Assembly: GCF_002920635.1 (NCBI RefSeq)
Contig: NZ_PQSR01000014.1
Coordinates: 1-64,000, forward strand
Source of the DNA: Streptomyces sp. Ru72
GTDB lineage: Bacteria > Actinomycetota > Actinomycetes > Streptomycetales > Streptomycetaceae
Direction of reading: 5' to 3'
Length of the DNA: 64,000 bases
Part shown: positions 1 through 8,219 of the stretch, piece after piece
How positions within the stretch are numbered: position 1 is the first letter of the stretch
Layout of the letters: each line of letters starts with the position of its first letter
Program-made: the position numbers and the translations under genes
The notes under the pieces: generated by a model
Database searches by the model: none
What the model saw: the letters and a program-made list of their open reading frames with translations, nothing else
What the model was told of the DNA's origin: nothing

Positions 1-261
1 GACGTTGACGAGCAGAAACACGTCACTGCCGTCGTCAGGGGCGAGGACGACCCCGCGCCAGAAGTCGTTGATGCGGATGGTCCGCATACGCGGATCCCGA
101 GCGTTCTCGACCGACTCCAGGTGCAGCCCCTTGTCCGCCTGCAGTTCCGGAACGGTCAGCTGCTGGAACTTCTGCATCGCCTTGCGCACGCCGGCCCTGA
201 CGGGCCTCTCGAGGACGTCGTAGCTCTCCCAGAAGCTGTTGGCGAACGCGAGCTGCGGCAC
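1..261 (-). CDS. UvrD/Rep-family helicase, N-terminal fragment (runs off window)
   Basis: Only the first 87 codons are in the window; the gene continues past the left edge. The reverse-strand reading from a GTG at 261 begins VPQLAFANSFWESYD and continues with ADKGLHLESVENARDPRMR and INDFWRGVVLAPDDGSD. I recognise this as the conserved N-terminal extension (RelE-toxin-like fold) of a large actinobacterial UvrD/Rep-type superfamily I helicase. GTG 261 is chosen because a GGGGAG ribosome site lies 8 nt upstream; an in-frame GTG at 270 would overlap that site. It follows mcrC by 67 nt on the same strand, so it is probably the third gene of the mcrB-mcrC operon. The helicase motifs themselves are outside the window, so the family call rests on the N-terminus alone. 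Confidence 0.6.
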   Translation of the reverse strand, partial: MPQLAFANSFWESYDVLERPVRAGVRKAMQKFQQLTVPELQADKGLHLESVENARDPRMRTIRINDFWRGVVLAPDDGSDVFLLVNV

Positions 262-328
262 GACGTGCACTCCCCACCCTGAACGGACCCTGCGCAGTCG
301 ATCATACGCACGGGGTGGTCCGCGCAGG

Positions 329-1567
329 TCAGTCGCGGCACAGGCCGGTCATGCGCTGGGCGACCGCCGAGATATCCGTGAGCAGTCCCGCCGGCTCCTG
401 GTCGAGGTCGAGGGCGTGCTGGTGGATCACGATGCCCGCGTGACGCACTCGGTGGGCCGCGTGCGAGGCGTTGCCCTTGGCGTACACCAGGTGTCCTTCG
501 TGCAGACCCAGGGCGGTGCAGTACGCCAACATCTGGTACAGGTCGGCGTCCGGGAAGCCGCCCCACTTCTCCGCCTTGTACTTCGCGTCCGCCACGGCGC
601 ACGGGGCGCCGTCCGGCCCGTACAGCACGAAGTCCGGCTTCATCCGGATCGCGGCGGCGTCGTCGAGGTGGTGCGTGTCCTGGAACCGGGCGGAGAACCC
701 CGAGCCGCGAAAAGACTCCCGCAGAGCGACCGTCACGAAGTCCTCGAAGAGCTTGTTCATGTCCAGCAGAAACCCGTCGATCCGCAGCCCGCCCGGCGCG
801 TGCTCGACCGAGGTGCCGTCGAGCACGGCTCGGGCGAGATGCAGCGCATGGTGGTAGCGGGCGTTGAGGCGCGTCGGCCGCCACTCGGGAACCGGCTGTC
901 CGCGCACGATCGCCGGGACGTCGGCGAGCCGGGCACGCTGGTGCAGCAGTCTCCGGCGCACGTCGCGCGGTACGCCGGGCAGGCGCAGCAGGCGTTCGAC
1001 GGCCGTGCGCAGGATGCGGTTCTCCGCGACGTCGGTGCTGAACTCGTCGTACGCCACCTCGATCGGCAGCGTCGCACCGAACCGGCGCCGTATCTGCTCG
1101 GCCTCCCGGATCCGGCCGCGTACGACGAGGGCGGTCTCCTCCGTCGCCCGGTACCCCTGCAACAGGCCCTGTCGCAGAGCCCGGTCCACCTGCCGCTCCA
1201 CGGCGTGCGCGAGGGCGGGCAGCAGGTCGCGGTGCTCGGCCACCTCCACGTCGCCGTCCCGCCATGCGCCTTCGGGGTCGAGGCTGTAGCCGAGCAGGAA
1301 GAAGAGCCGGGCGATGGGCACCTTCGACTTGACGCGCACGGTGAACGCCTCCCCGCCGCCCGGCACCGCGACGGCCACCGCGCCGACCTTGCTGCCGGCA
1401 CGCAACGACCAGCGGCCCGGCGTGTAGGGGTCGGGTACCGCGTCCACGATGTCCCCTGCAGCGAGGGCCCGGCCGATGCCGTCCGGCAGGGCCAGACTGA
1501 CCGCCGGCGCGTGCTCGACGAGCTCGACGGACGACGCGGGCGTCCCGACCGGGACGACGGCAGTCAC
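329..1567 (-). CDS. mcrC: McrC-like subunit of modification-dependent restriction system
   Basis: A 412-aa protein of the McrC family, the nuclease partner of McrB in type IV restriction of methylated or otherwise modified DNA. The C-terminal half has a PD-(D/E)XK core: D312 in KPDFVLYGPDG, then D327-A-K329 in VADAKYKAEKW, preceded by the family signature RIDGFLLDMNKLFEDFV. Length is close to that of many McrC proteins. The start is a GTG at 1567 that overlaps the TGA of mcrB (GTGA), indicating translational coupling and a stoichiometric McrBC complex. Known for the family: McrC stimulates McrB GTP hydrolysis and cuts DNA. The base modification recognised here cannot be told from the sequence. 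Confidence 0.85.
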   Translation of the reverse strand: MTAVVPVGTPASSVELVEHAPAVSLALPDGIGRALAAGDIVDAVPDPYTPGRWSLRAGSKVGAVAVAVPGGGEAFTVRVKSKVPIARLFFLLGYSLDPEGAWRDGDVEVAEHRDLLPALAHAVERQVDRALRQGLLQGYRATEETALVVRGRIREAEQIRRRFGATLPIEVAYDEFSTDVAENRILRTAVERLLRLPGVPRDVRRRLLHQRARLADVPAIVRGQPVPEWRPTRLNARYHHALHLARAVLDGTSVEHAPGGLRIDGFLLDMNKLFEDFVTVALRESFRGSGFSARFQDTHHLDDAAAIRMKPDFVLYGPDGAPCAVADAKYKAEKWGGFPDADLYQMLAYCTALGLHEGHLVYAKGNASHAAHRVRHAGIVIHQHALDLDQEPAGLLTDISAVAQRMTGLCRD

Positions 1568-3372
1568 GCCAGGGACTCCCGCAGCGCGGCCAGGCCGTAC
1601 CGCTTCTCGATGTCCACACCTTCCCCGTAGTGGTGCTCCTCCAGAAGCGGCAGGATCTTCGTGCGCCAGGTCCGCTCGAGGCCGCCCTCCCGATAGACCC
1701 CCTTCTTCATCAGGTATGAGGGGCCTATGCGGAAGTCCGGGTCGCCGATACGGGAGTTGAGCGCGTCGAGCAGATCAGCGGGCTCGGTGTCCTTGCCCTC
1801 CCTCACCAGCCAGCGGCGCAGCAATCCGCTCGTCGGCTCGGTACGGGGCGACAGCTCGACGAACGCGAAACGGCGGCGCATCGCCGCGTCTACGAGCGCG
1901 ATGGACCGGTCCGCGGTGTTCATGGTGCCGATCACGAACAGGTTCGGCGGCAGCGCGAAGTCGTCACCGGAGTAGGTCAGCCGCACCGACTTGTTCCGGT
2001 ACTCCAGCAGGAAGTACAGCTCGCCGAAGACCTTCGCCAGGTTGGCGCGGTTGATCTCGTCGATGATCAGGAAGTGCGGGATGTGCCGGTTGCCCTCGCG
2101 GGAGGCGAGGTCGGCGAGTTCGCGCAGCGGCCCGGCAGTGAGCCGGAAGGCGACCTCACGGGTCTCCGGGTCCTCCTGCGGCCGGAAGCCTTCAAAGAAG
2201 TCCTCGTAGGAGTACGAGGGATGGAACTGAACGAGCTTGACCTGCTCGGGGCCCCCACCCAGGAACTCCGCGAGCTTCAGCGCGAGGTACGTCTTTCCGG
2301 TGCCGGGCGGCCCGTACAGCACGAGCTGCCGCTCGTCCCAGAGCAGATCCCGAACCTCGCGCAGCCATTCCACGTCGTGCACGAGGAGTTCGGCGGCCAG
2401 CTCGTCCGTCGGCTCGGGCAGTTCGAGTTCGCGGCGGGCGGTGAGCGCGGCGAGCTCGACGCTCGGATCCCGATCGGCGGCTTCCGCCTCCTCGATCAGG
2501 TCCTCGTCACTCAACCCAAGGCCGTCAATGAGATCTTTCACCGCGGTGAGGTCGACCACGTCGTGCTGTGCGGAGAGCTTCTGCTGCAGTTCCTCCGGCA
2601 GTTCCTCGTATTCGTAGCCGCTGTCCGCCCAGTCGACCGGTCGGCGCAGATTGGACCGCCCGCCTTCGGAGTCGACCTGTTCAGCGGCTCCCGTGATCTT
2701 GCCGACGTAGAGCTCTCCTCCGGAGATGGTGCACATGGTGTCGCCGGGCCTCATCCGCGAAAGGAAGGCGTGCGCATCCTCGACCAACTGGACCTTCTGG
2801 TTGTACGTCGCCGTGGAGGCGTAGTCCTCCTCGACGGCAGCGCGCAACCGCTCCTTGCTGGTGCCCTGCTCGATCCCCAGCCGCAGGTGCCGGGCCGAGA
2901 GGGACACCAGCCCCTCCGGAAGCCACAGGCGCCGGACCAGGTCGAGTCCGGAGACGTTCGAACCGCGCACTAGCCAGGCCCTGTTGGGCCCCCACCACAC
3001 CTGGTCGAGGTAATCGGCGAGCGGGTGGCCCTCGGTGGACTTCCACTCCGTCCATCCGTTGGCGCTGCGCCCGACCAGGATCTCGGCGGCGGCCGACGGC
3101 GAGTTGCATTCGACGTCCCGGGTGGTCTCCAGCCACCCCGGCCAGGTGGCGGACTCTGCGAGGACACCTTCATCGATCAGACGCTGCCTCAGCCGATGCG
3201 ACGACGGCATGCGGATCGGGAATGAAGGCACCACCTCCGGCCGACCGGGAGAACCGGCGAGGACGACGAACTTCTGGCTTCCGTTCGTCCCTTTCTCCGT
3301 CAGTAGCCTCCCCCGGGCCTCGGGTCCGCCATTCGGAAGGCGCAACCGGAATTCGGGGTACTCGTCAGTCAT
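1564..3372 (-). CDS. mcrB: McrB-like AAA+ GTPase with DUF4357-like N-terminus
   Basis: A 602-aa AAA+ protein. The Walker A motif GPPGTGKT is at residues 354-361 and Walker B LIIDEINRANL is around D438-E439. Downstream the sensor/arginine region (IGTMNTADRSIALVDAAMRRRF) is typical of McrB-type GTPases, which form rings that translocate DNA and drive McrC. The N-terminal about 300 residues should read the modified base; residues near 90-115 (SPSAAAEILVGRSANGW) resemble DUF4357, and a RPGDTMCTISGGELYVGKI stretch near 215-235 looks PUA/EVE-like. The ATG at 3372 has a GGGGGGAG ribosome site 8 nt upstream. It is the first gene of the mcrB-mcrC-helicase operon. The N-terminal specificity is inference. 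Confidence 0.85.
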   Translation of the reverse strand: MTDEYPEFRLRLPNGGPEARGRLLTEKGTNGSQKFVVLAGSPGRPEVVPSFPIRMPSSHRLRQRLIDEGVLAESATWPGWLETTRDVECNSPSAAAEILVGRSANGWTEWKSTEGHPLADYLDQVWWGPNRAWLVRGSNVSGLDLVRRLWLPEGLVSLSARHLRLGIEQGTSKERLRAAVEEDYASTATYNQKVQLVEDAHAFLSRMRPGDTMCTISGGELYVGKITGAAEQVDSEGGRSNLRRPVDWADSGYEYEELPEELQQKLSAQHDVVDLTAVKDLIDGLGLSDEDLIEEAEAADRDPSVELAALTARRELELPEPTDELAAELLVHDVEWLREVRDLLWDERQLVLYGPPGTGKTYLALKLAEFLGGGPEQVKLVQFHPSYSYEDFFEGFRPQEDPETREVAFRLTAGPLRELADLASREGNRHIPHFLIIDEINRANLAKVFGELYFLLEYRNKSVRLTYSGDDFALPPNLFVIGTMNTADRSIALVDAAMRRRFAFVELSPRTEPTSGLLRRWLVREGKDTEPADLLDALNSRIGDPDFRIGPSYLMKKGVYREGGLERTWRTKILPLLEEHHYGEGVDIEKRYGLAALRESLA

Positions 3373-3618
3373 CGTTACCGCTCCCCCCTCGACGACACAA
3401 GATCCACCGGAAACAGTAGAGGATCCCTCTGACAGTCGGCTTCAGCGCAGGCGGACCCCGGAGTCCGCGCCCGCCCCTGCCCGGGAGCGCCGCTTGATCT
3501 GGCGGTCGGGAATACGGACCGGGTGCGGAAGGCGCGGTACTGCACGTATCACGCTGGTGGTATGGCGACAGAGGGGCGCGCGGCCGGAATACCGTGCGAA
3601 TGAGGCTCCGCGAGAGAG

Positions 3619-3653
3619 CTGCAAAATGCAGGCATCGCAGCTAAAATGCCTGC
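3619..3653 (+). promoter_or_regulatory. Putative leaderless promoter of the vapB-like gene
   Basis: A TAAAAT hexamer at 3642-3647 is a good -10 box. It sits 6 nt before the ATG at 3654, and no Shine-Dalgarno sequence is visible. A weak CTGCAA -35 lies 17 nt further upstream. If the -10 is used, transcription starts at or next to the A of ATG, giving a leaderless mRNA, which is common in Actinobacteria. This is inferred from spacing only. Confidence 0.45.
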
Positions 3654-3655
3654 AT
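3626..3655. promoter_or_regulatory. Perfect inverted-repeat operator overlapping antitoxin start
   Basis: ATGCAGGCAT (3626-3635) and ATGCCTGCAT (3646-3655) are exact reverse complements separated by 10 nt, so the two half-sites lie about two helical turns apart. The right arm contains the first two bases of the antitoxin ATG and the region covers the proposed -10 box. This is the expected layout for autoregulation by a ribbon-helix-helix antitoxin alone or with its PIN toxin. The palindrome is seen directly; the binding protein is inferred from position. Confidence 0.7.
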
Positions 3656-3884
3656 GACGGCTTTGACGATCCGCGATGTTCCGGATGACACGCTCGCCAT
3701 ACTGAAGGCCCGCGCGGCGCAGATGGGCAAGTCTCTTCAGGCCTACGCGCTGGATCTGCTGGTCGGTGAAGCAGCCAGGCCGACGCTGGCCGAGGCCGCC
3801 GCCCGCGCCGAAGCCGAGGCCGCTGCGGACCTGAGCCCTTCGGACGTACTGGGAGCGATCGACGACGCCAGGTCACGCCGTTGA
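3654..3884 (+). CDS. VapB/FitA-type ribbon-helix-helix antitoxin
   Basis: A 76-aa protein beginning MTALTIRDVPDDTLAILKAR and followed by AAQMGKSLQAYALDLL, the beta-strand plus two helices of the FitA/Arc ribbon-helix-helix DNA-binding fold common in VapB-type antitoxins. The C-terminal part is rich in Ala and Glu and should bind and inhibit the toxin. It overlaps the toxin gene by 4 nt (TTGA), a typical coupled antitoxin-toxin order. Its own start lies inside the palindromic operator, and no ribosome-binding site is visible, suggesting leaderless translation and autorepression. Confidence 0.85.
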   Translation: MTALTIRDVPDDTLAILKARAAQMGKSLQAYALDLLVGEAARPTLAEAAARAEAEAAADLSPSDVLGAIDDARSRR

Positions 3885-4300
3885 TCGTCGCCGACTGCTC
3901 CGCACTGGTCTTCTTTCTGACCGACGCGGGCCCGACCGGACGTCGGGTCCGTGAGCGGATCGCGAAGGAGGACCGGCTCGCCGCGCCCCACCTCATCGAC
4001 TACGAGGTCATGTCCGCCCTGCTCGGCCTGGCGCGCGCTCGGCGCGGCGGCGAGTCGAAGCTGAATGAAACCCAGCTCCGCAAGGCCCTGGCCACCTACC
4101 GCGACCTGACGATCGACCGGCACGAAACGCTGATCCTGTGGGAGCGCGTCAAGAGCCTTTCGAGCAATCTGTCCGCCTACGACGCGCAGTACGTCGCCCT
4201 GGCCGAAGCCCTGGGGGTGCCCCTGCTCACTTGTGACGCGAGGATCCGCAGGAGCGGTGCGGCGCGCTGCGAGATCGAGACCTTGGAAGCGAGCTGCTGA
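3881..4300 (+). CDS. VapC-type PIN-domain ribonuclease toxin
   Basis: A 139-aa PIN-domain protein with the acidic metal-binding residues in order: D5 (IVADCSAL), E42 (LIDYEVMSALL), D101 (SAYDAQYVALAEALG) and D119 (LLTCDARI). These are the residues that coordinate Mg/Mn in VapC endoribonucleases, which cut tRNA or rRNA. All are intact, so the enzyme should be active. It starts with TTG at 3881 overlapping the antitoxin stop. It lies in the defence island between McrBC and a GmrSD-like gene. The RNA target cannot be read from the sequence. Confidence 0.85.
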   Translation: MIVADCSALVFFLTDAGPTGRRVRERIAKEDRLAAPHLIDYEVMSALLGLARARRGGESKLNETQLRKALATYRDLTIDRHETLILWERVKSLSSNLSAYDAQYVALAEALGVPLLTCDARIRRSGAARCEIETLEASC

Positions 4301-4426
4301 CCGTCGCATAGGGGTCGCGAGGCAGGGGCATGTCCGGCTGGCGCGGGCGGGTCTGCGAGGCGGTTGAGGCGGGCAACGTCTGCCGCGCACCGGCGGCGCG
4401 ATCGACGCTGCGGGGCCGTGTCGACT

Positions 4427-4462
4427 CCCGATGCCCGCGGAGCAGCGGTGTCGGGCATCGGG
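4427..4462. terminator. Stem-loop between convergent vapC and PLD genes
   Basis: CCCGATGCCCG (4427-4437) pairs exactly with CGGGCATCGGG (4452-4462) around a 14-nt loop. It lies between the convergent stops at 4300 and 4483, so it can end transcription from both sides. There is no T-tract, as is usual in Streptomyces. Confidence 0.65.
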
Positions 4463-4482
4463 GCGGGATCATCGGCGCCGGG

Positions 4483-5475
4483 TCATGCGGGAGTGCCGCC
4501 CGAGTAGTCGCTGTTGAAGGTGGTCTCGATGGTGGTGGCCACCGGCTCGGCCACCCCAGTACCCGTGAGGATGAGGCCCAGCTCTCGGTTGTTGTCCAGC
4601 GAGTTGCTGCTGATGTTCATGGAACCCGCCTCTACCTTCTGGGTGGTCAGGCCATAGTCGGCGACCATCGCCTTGGCGTGGATGTAGAAGCCGTTGGGGT
4701 CGGAATAGCCGACGACGGTGCCGCCTGCGGCCTTGATCGCGGACACCTCGCTGGAGTAACTGGACGGGCTCTCCAGGACCACCCGCACGGCCACGCCTGC
4801 TTTCGCCCGCGCCACGATGGCGTTGACCACCGTGCTGTCGCTGAGTTCCAGCTCTTCGACGTCGAGCTTCGCGGTGGCGCCGTTGATGACGGACAGCAGG
4901 CGGTTGCGGGAGTCGGTGGGGGACCAGAGCAGATGGTCGCCGTCGGTCGGGGTGATCGAGGTGCCGCTGTAGTCGGCGTTGAAGACCTTCTCGATCGAGG
5001 CGACGTCGCGGCTGTCGTCGTCGAACACGCCGTAGTCACGGCTGGTCGTGTAGTACTGGGAGGTGAGATTGCCTGTCAGGATCAGCGACTTGACGTCGTC
5101 CACCGTGATGGTCTTCTGGTGGGTGTAGACGAAGGTGGACGGCGACCACACCACTCCCACGCCCGCGCTCTTCAGCGCGTTGTACGCCGAGCTGTTCGCG
5201 CTCTGGTGCTGGCGGTCCAGGATGACCCGCACGGTGACGCCCTTGTTCTCCAGGGCTATGAGGTCGTTGACCGCCGTGGTGTCCTCCAGCTCGTACATGG
5301 TCATGTCGAGGGAGGTGGTGGCCGAGTTGATGAAGTCGTAGATGGTGGGCTGGCTGCCGCTCTGCGAGAAGGCGAACGCCGAGTAGCTGGCGGCGTTCGC
5401 GGGCAGGGCGGTGGCAAGTACGGTGGCGCAGGCCGCCAGGGCGACCCCTGCGCGGCGGAGAACCTTCCACAGCAT
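4483..5475 (-). CDS. Secreted phospholipase D-family protein (two HKD motifs)
   Basis: A 330-aa protein with a Sec signal peptide (MLWKVLRRAGVALAAC then a hydrophobic stretch ending near AANA) and two phospholipase D catalytic motifs: H119-Q-K121-x4-D126 (HQKTITVDD) and H266-A-K268-x4-D273 (HAKAMVADYG). Two HKD motifs in one chain form one active site that hydrolyses phosphodiesters in lipids or nucleic acids. The ATG at 5475 is chosen over an in-frame start 57 nt upstream because it heads the signal peptide and has an AGGAGT site 6 nt before it. It lies in a defence island, but the signal peptide argues for an extracellular role, so it should not be read as a DISARM DrmC. Confidence 0.8.
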   Translation of the reverse strand: MLWKVLRRAGVALAACATVLATALPANAASYSAFAFSQSGSQPTIYDFINSATTSLDMTMYELEDTTAVNDLIALENKGVTVRVILDRQHQSANSSAYNALKSAGVGVVWSPSTFVYTHQKTITVDDVKSLILTGNLTSQYYTTSRDYGVFDDDSRDVASIEKVFNADYSGTSITPTDGDHLLWSPTDSRNRLLSVINGATAKLDVEELELSDSTVVNAIVARAKAGVAVRVVLESPSSYSSEVSAIKAAGGTVVGYSDPNGFYIHAKAMVADYGLTTQKVEAGSMNISSNSLDNNRELGLILTGTGVAEPVATTIETTFNSDYSGGTPA

Positions 5476-5748
5476 GCGTGACTCCTGGTCGAGTTGACGC
5501 TCAAAGCGGGGTGGGCGCGTGCATGACACCACGCGCGTAGAACGCCGAGGAAGGGCAGCGCGGTGAACTTGGTGTGACCGACAGGCCGCGCGTGCGGACT
5601 AAGCGGACTCCGCGCAGGTGGCAGGCGGTGTGAGCGATCCTCTCGAAAGCGCAAAAGTTTCGTATGCGACGGCCCACGATCCGCCTACGCCGGGGAGGAA
5701 CATGCCGCCGGTGCGTCGAGGGGACCGGCCCCGGCTATGGTGATCGGC

Positions 5749-6249
5749 ATGCCGTCCACGCACCTGTTGATCATCGGAGACCGTGCCGCCCTGAGCTGGG
5801 TGGTGACCGAGCAGCGGATGGCGTTCCCGGCCGGGCGGTCCAAGGCGGGCCGCGCGCTGGAGGAGGGCGACGAGGTCTTCATCTACACCACGCGGGGCTG
5901 CTTCCGGAACCCGACGCGAGACCTGGGACGCGTCATCGGGCGGGCCTTCGTTGCCAGTCCCGTGCGGATACTGGACGAACCGGCCGTCTTCGGGGAGCGC
6001 ACGTTCACGGAAGGGTGCCGCCTGGAGGTGTCCGGCCTGGCCGGGTTCCGCCAGGGACTCGTTCTGCGCGACCTGGTTCCGCGGCTGTCGGTCTTCCCCG
6101 ACCCGGTCACGTGGAGTGTCCGGATGCGGCGGGCGTCGCTGGCGCTCCCGCCAGGTGATGCCGACATCGTGCGGACGGAGCTCGAGCCGCTGTTGCGGCC
6201 GTACGGCGAAGTCCGCGACGAGTACCGATGGGAGCCTGCTTCGTTCTGA
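5749..6249 (+). CDS. EVE/PUA-like domain protein
   Basis: A 166-aa single-domain protein. The run LSWVVTEQRMAFP, then LEEGDEVFIYTTRGCF, NPTRDLGRVIGRAFV and a late FPDPVTWSVRMRRASLALP resembles the EVE/PUA-like fold, whose members bind modified bases in DNA or RNA. The start is uncertain: ATG 5737 and ATG 5749 are both possible and neither has a strong ribosome site. It ends 75 nt before a GmrSD-type nuclease gene on the same strand, so the two probably form a modification-sensing pair. The family call is by pattern, without alignment. Confidence 0.55.
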   Translation: MPSTHLLIIGDRAALSWVVTEQRMAFPAGRSKAGRALEEGDEVFIYTTRGCFRNPTRDLGRVIGRAFVASPVRILDEPAVFGERTFTEGCRLEVSGLAGFRQGLVLRDLVPRLSVFPDPVTWSVRMRRASLALPPGDADIVRTELEPLLRPYGEVRDEYRWEPASF

Positions 6250-6324
6250 TCGTCGCCGTTCGCTGCGGGGCCCCGACCGGGGGCGATACGGTGTGGACGA
6301 AGTCTGAGTCCGGTGGGGGGACGC

Positions 6325-8166
6325 ATGTCATTCCAGACGCCCATCACGATCGCGAGCGCGCTGGAGAGGATCCATCGCCGCGAGTACGTGTTGCCGGCGA
6401 TCCAGCGGGAGTTCGTCTGGTCGCGCGACAAGATCACTCGGCTGTTCGACAGCCTGATGCGCGGCTACCCGATCGGCTCCTTCCTCATGTGGCAGGTCCA
6501 GGAGGGCAACGCCGGCCGCTTCACCTTCTACGACTTCATGCGCGACTACCACGAGCGCGACAACGCCCACTGCGCGCCGACAGGCCCCCTCGGCAGCCGC
6601 CCGGTTACGGCGATCCTGGACGGCCAGCAGCGGTTGACGGCCCTGAACATCGGCCTGTACGGGTCGTTCACCGCGAAGCTCCCGCGCCTGTGGGCGAACA
6701 ACCCGCTCGCCTACCCGAAGAAGTTCCTGTACGTGGATCTCCTGCACCGCGGACAGGACGACGACCTGGGAGTCGAGTACGACTTCCGGTTCCTGACGCC
6801 GGAGGAGGCCGCGGCCGGGACCGGAAGCGGTGACGCTCACTGGTACCGCGTTCAGGATGTGCGCGAAGTACGCACCGTCCGGGATGCCGTCCGCACGCTT
6901 CAGCACCGCGGGATCGTGGACAACGACACCGCCGGCGATGTGCTGAGCCGCCTGCAGGAAGTCGTCCACGTCGTCCCGACCGTGAACTTCTTCCTGGAGG
7001 AAGCGCAGGAGCTGGACAAGGTCCTCAACATCTTCATCCGGGTCAACTCGGGCGGAGCGGTTCTGTCCTACTCCGACCTGCTGCTGTCGGTGGCCACCGC
7101 GCAGTGGGGCGAGCGTGACGCCAGGGAGACCATCCACCGGCTCGTCGACGAGCTGAACGCAGTCGGCCAGGGCTTCGCCTTCAGCAAGGACCTCATCCTC
7201 AAGACGGGTCTGGTGCTGCTCGGCAAGGGGGACATCCGCTTCAAGGTCGACAACTTCGACCGCGAGACCATGACCAACCTGGAGAAGCACTGGTCCGACA
7301 TCGAAGGTGCCCTCCGCCTCGGTGTGGCACTGCTGGCCGACTTCGGGTTCTCCGGCGTCACGCTCACGGCCAACAGCGTGCTGATCCCGCTGGCTTACTA
7401 CCTCCATCGCCGCAACCTGGGTGACAACTACCGCACGTCGGAAGCCTTCCGGGACGACCGCGCGGCGATCCGCCGCTGGCTCCAGCGCTCGCTCATGAAG
7501 TCCGGCGTGTGGGGCAGCGGTCTCGACCGGCTGCTCACCGGCCTGCGCACGACTCTGGAGAGGGAAGGCGGTCAGGGCTGGCCGACCGAGGTCATCGAAC
7601 GCGAGATGGCACGACAGGGCAAGTCCCTCCGCTTCGAGCCGGCCGAGATCGACGACCTCCTGGACCTCAAGTACGGATCGAAGCGGCTGTTCCCGATGCT
7701 GGCGATGCTGTATCCCGGCGTCGACACCCGTGACCACTTCCACGAGGACCACATCTTCCCGCGCAGTCTCCTGCGCTCACGGGCCAAGCTGCGCAAGGCC
7801 GGTGTACCAGAGGACGCGCTCCCGCTGATCGAGGACCGTGCGGACAGGGCAGCCAACCTGCAACTCCTCAGAGGGGGCGAGAACACGTCCAAGCAGGCCT
7901 CCCTGCCGGCCGACTGGCTTCGGAAGCACTTCCTGTCGGACGCCGAGCGGGAAAGCTGGCTGCGGGAGTTCGACGCCATCGGCCTGCCGGAGGACGTGAC
8001 GGGGTTCCTGGAGTTCTACGACGTACGCCGGGAGCGCATGCGAGAGCGCCTTGTGACCCTGCTGGACGTGCACACCCGCACAGACCAGGAGCCGGCCGCC
8101 GACGCACTGGGTGCCGGGCAGACAGTTCCGGACGATGAACCCGATCCGGGGAACGAGGGGCTGTAG
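6325..8166 (+). CDS. GmrSD-type DUF262/HNH modification-dependent nuclease
   Basis: A 613-aa protein joining a DUF262 domain and a C-terminal DUF1524-type HNH nuclease, the GmrSD single-chain layout. DUF262 shows YVLPAIQREFVW, YPIGSFLMW and the NTPase signature D99-G-Q-Q-R103. The nuclease has DHIFP with H476, then N511 in ANLQLLRGGEN followed by K. Characterised members (GmrSD, BrxU, SspE-type relatives) restrict DNA bearing modified bases in an NTP-responsive way. ATG 6325 is preferred over GTG 6313 because a GGGGGG tract lies 4 nt before it. It is 75 nt downstream of the EVE-like gene. The modification sensed is unknown. Confidence 0.8.
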   Translation: MSFQTPITIASALERIHRREYVLPAIQREFVWSRDKITRLFDSLMRGYPIGSFLMWQVQEGNAGRFTFYDFMRDYHERDNAHCAPTGPLGSRPVTAILDGQQRLTALNIGLYGSFTAKLPRLWANNPLAYPKKFLYVDLLHRGQDDDLGVEYDFRFLTPEEAAAGTGSGDAHWYRVQDVREVRTVRDAVRTLQHRGIVDNDTAGDVLSRLQEVVHVVPTVNFFLEEAQELDKVLNIFIRVNSGGAVLSYSDLLLSVATAQWGERDARETIHRLVDELNAVGQGFAFSKDLILKTGLVLLGKGDIRFKVDNFDRETMTNLEKHWSDIEGALRLGVALLADFGFSGVTLTANSVLIPLAYYLHRRNLGDNYRTSEAFRDDRAAIRRWLQRSLMKSGVWGSGLDRLLTGLRTTLEREGGQGWPTEVIEREMARQGKSLRFEPAEIDDLLDLKYGSKRLFPMLAMLYPGVDTRDHFHEDHIFPRSLLRSRAKLRKAGVPEDALPLIEDRADRAANLQLLRGGENTSKQASLPADWLRKHFLSDAERESWLREFDAIGLPEDVTGFLEFYDVRRERMRERLVTLLDVHTRTDQEPAADALGAGQTVPDDEPDPGNEGL

Positions 8167-8219
8167 GGCGGGGAGAACGGGTCCGCTCTCCCGGCCGGTG
8201 AGCTGGTGACTCTCAACTC

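Noticed and set aside
4483..5475. The phospholipase D-like protein as DISARM DrmC
   Set aside because: It has a Sec signal peptide and is secreted, lies 6 kb from the operon among other genes, and is of the secreted Streptomyces type.
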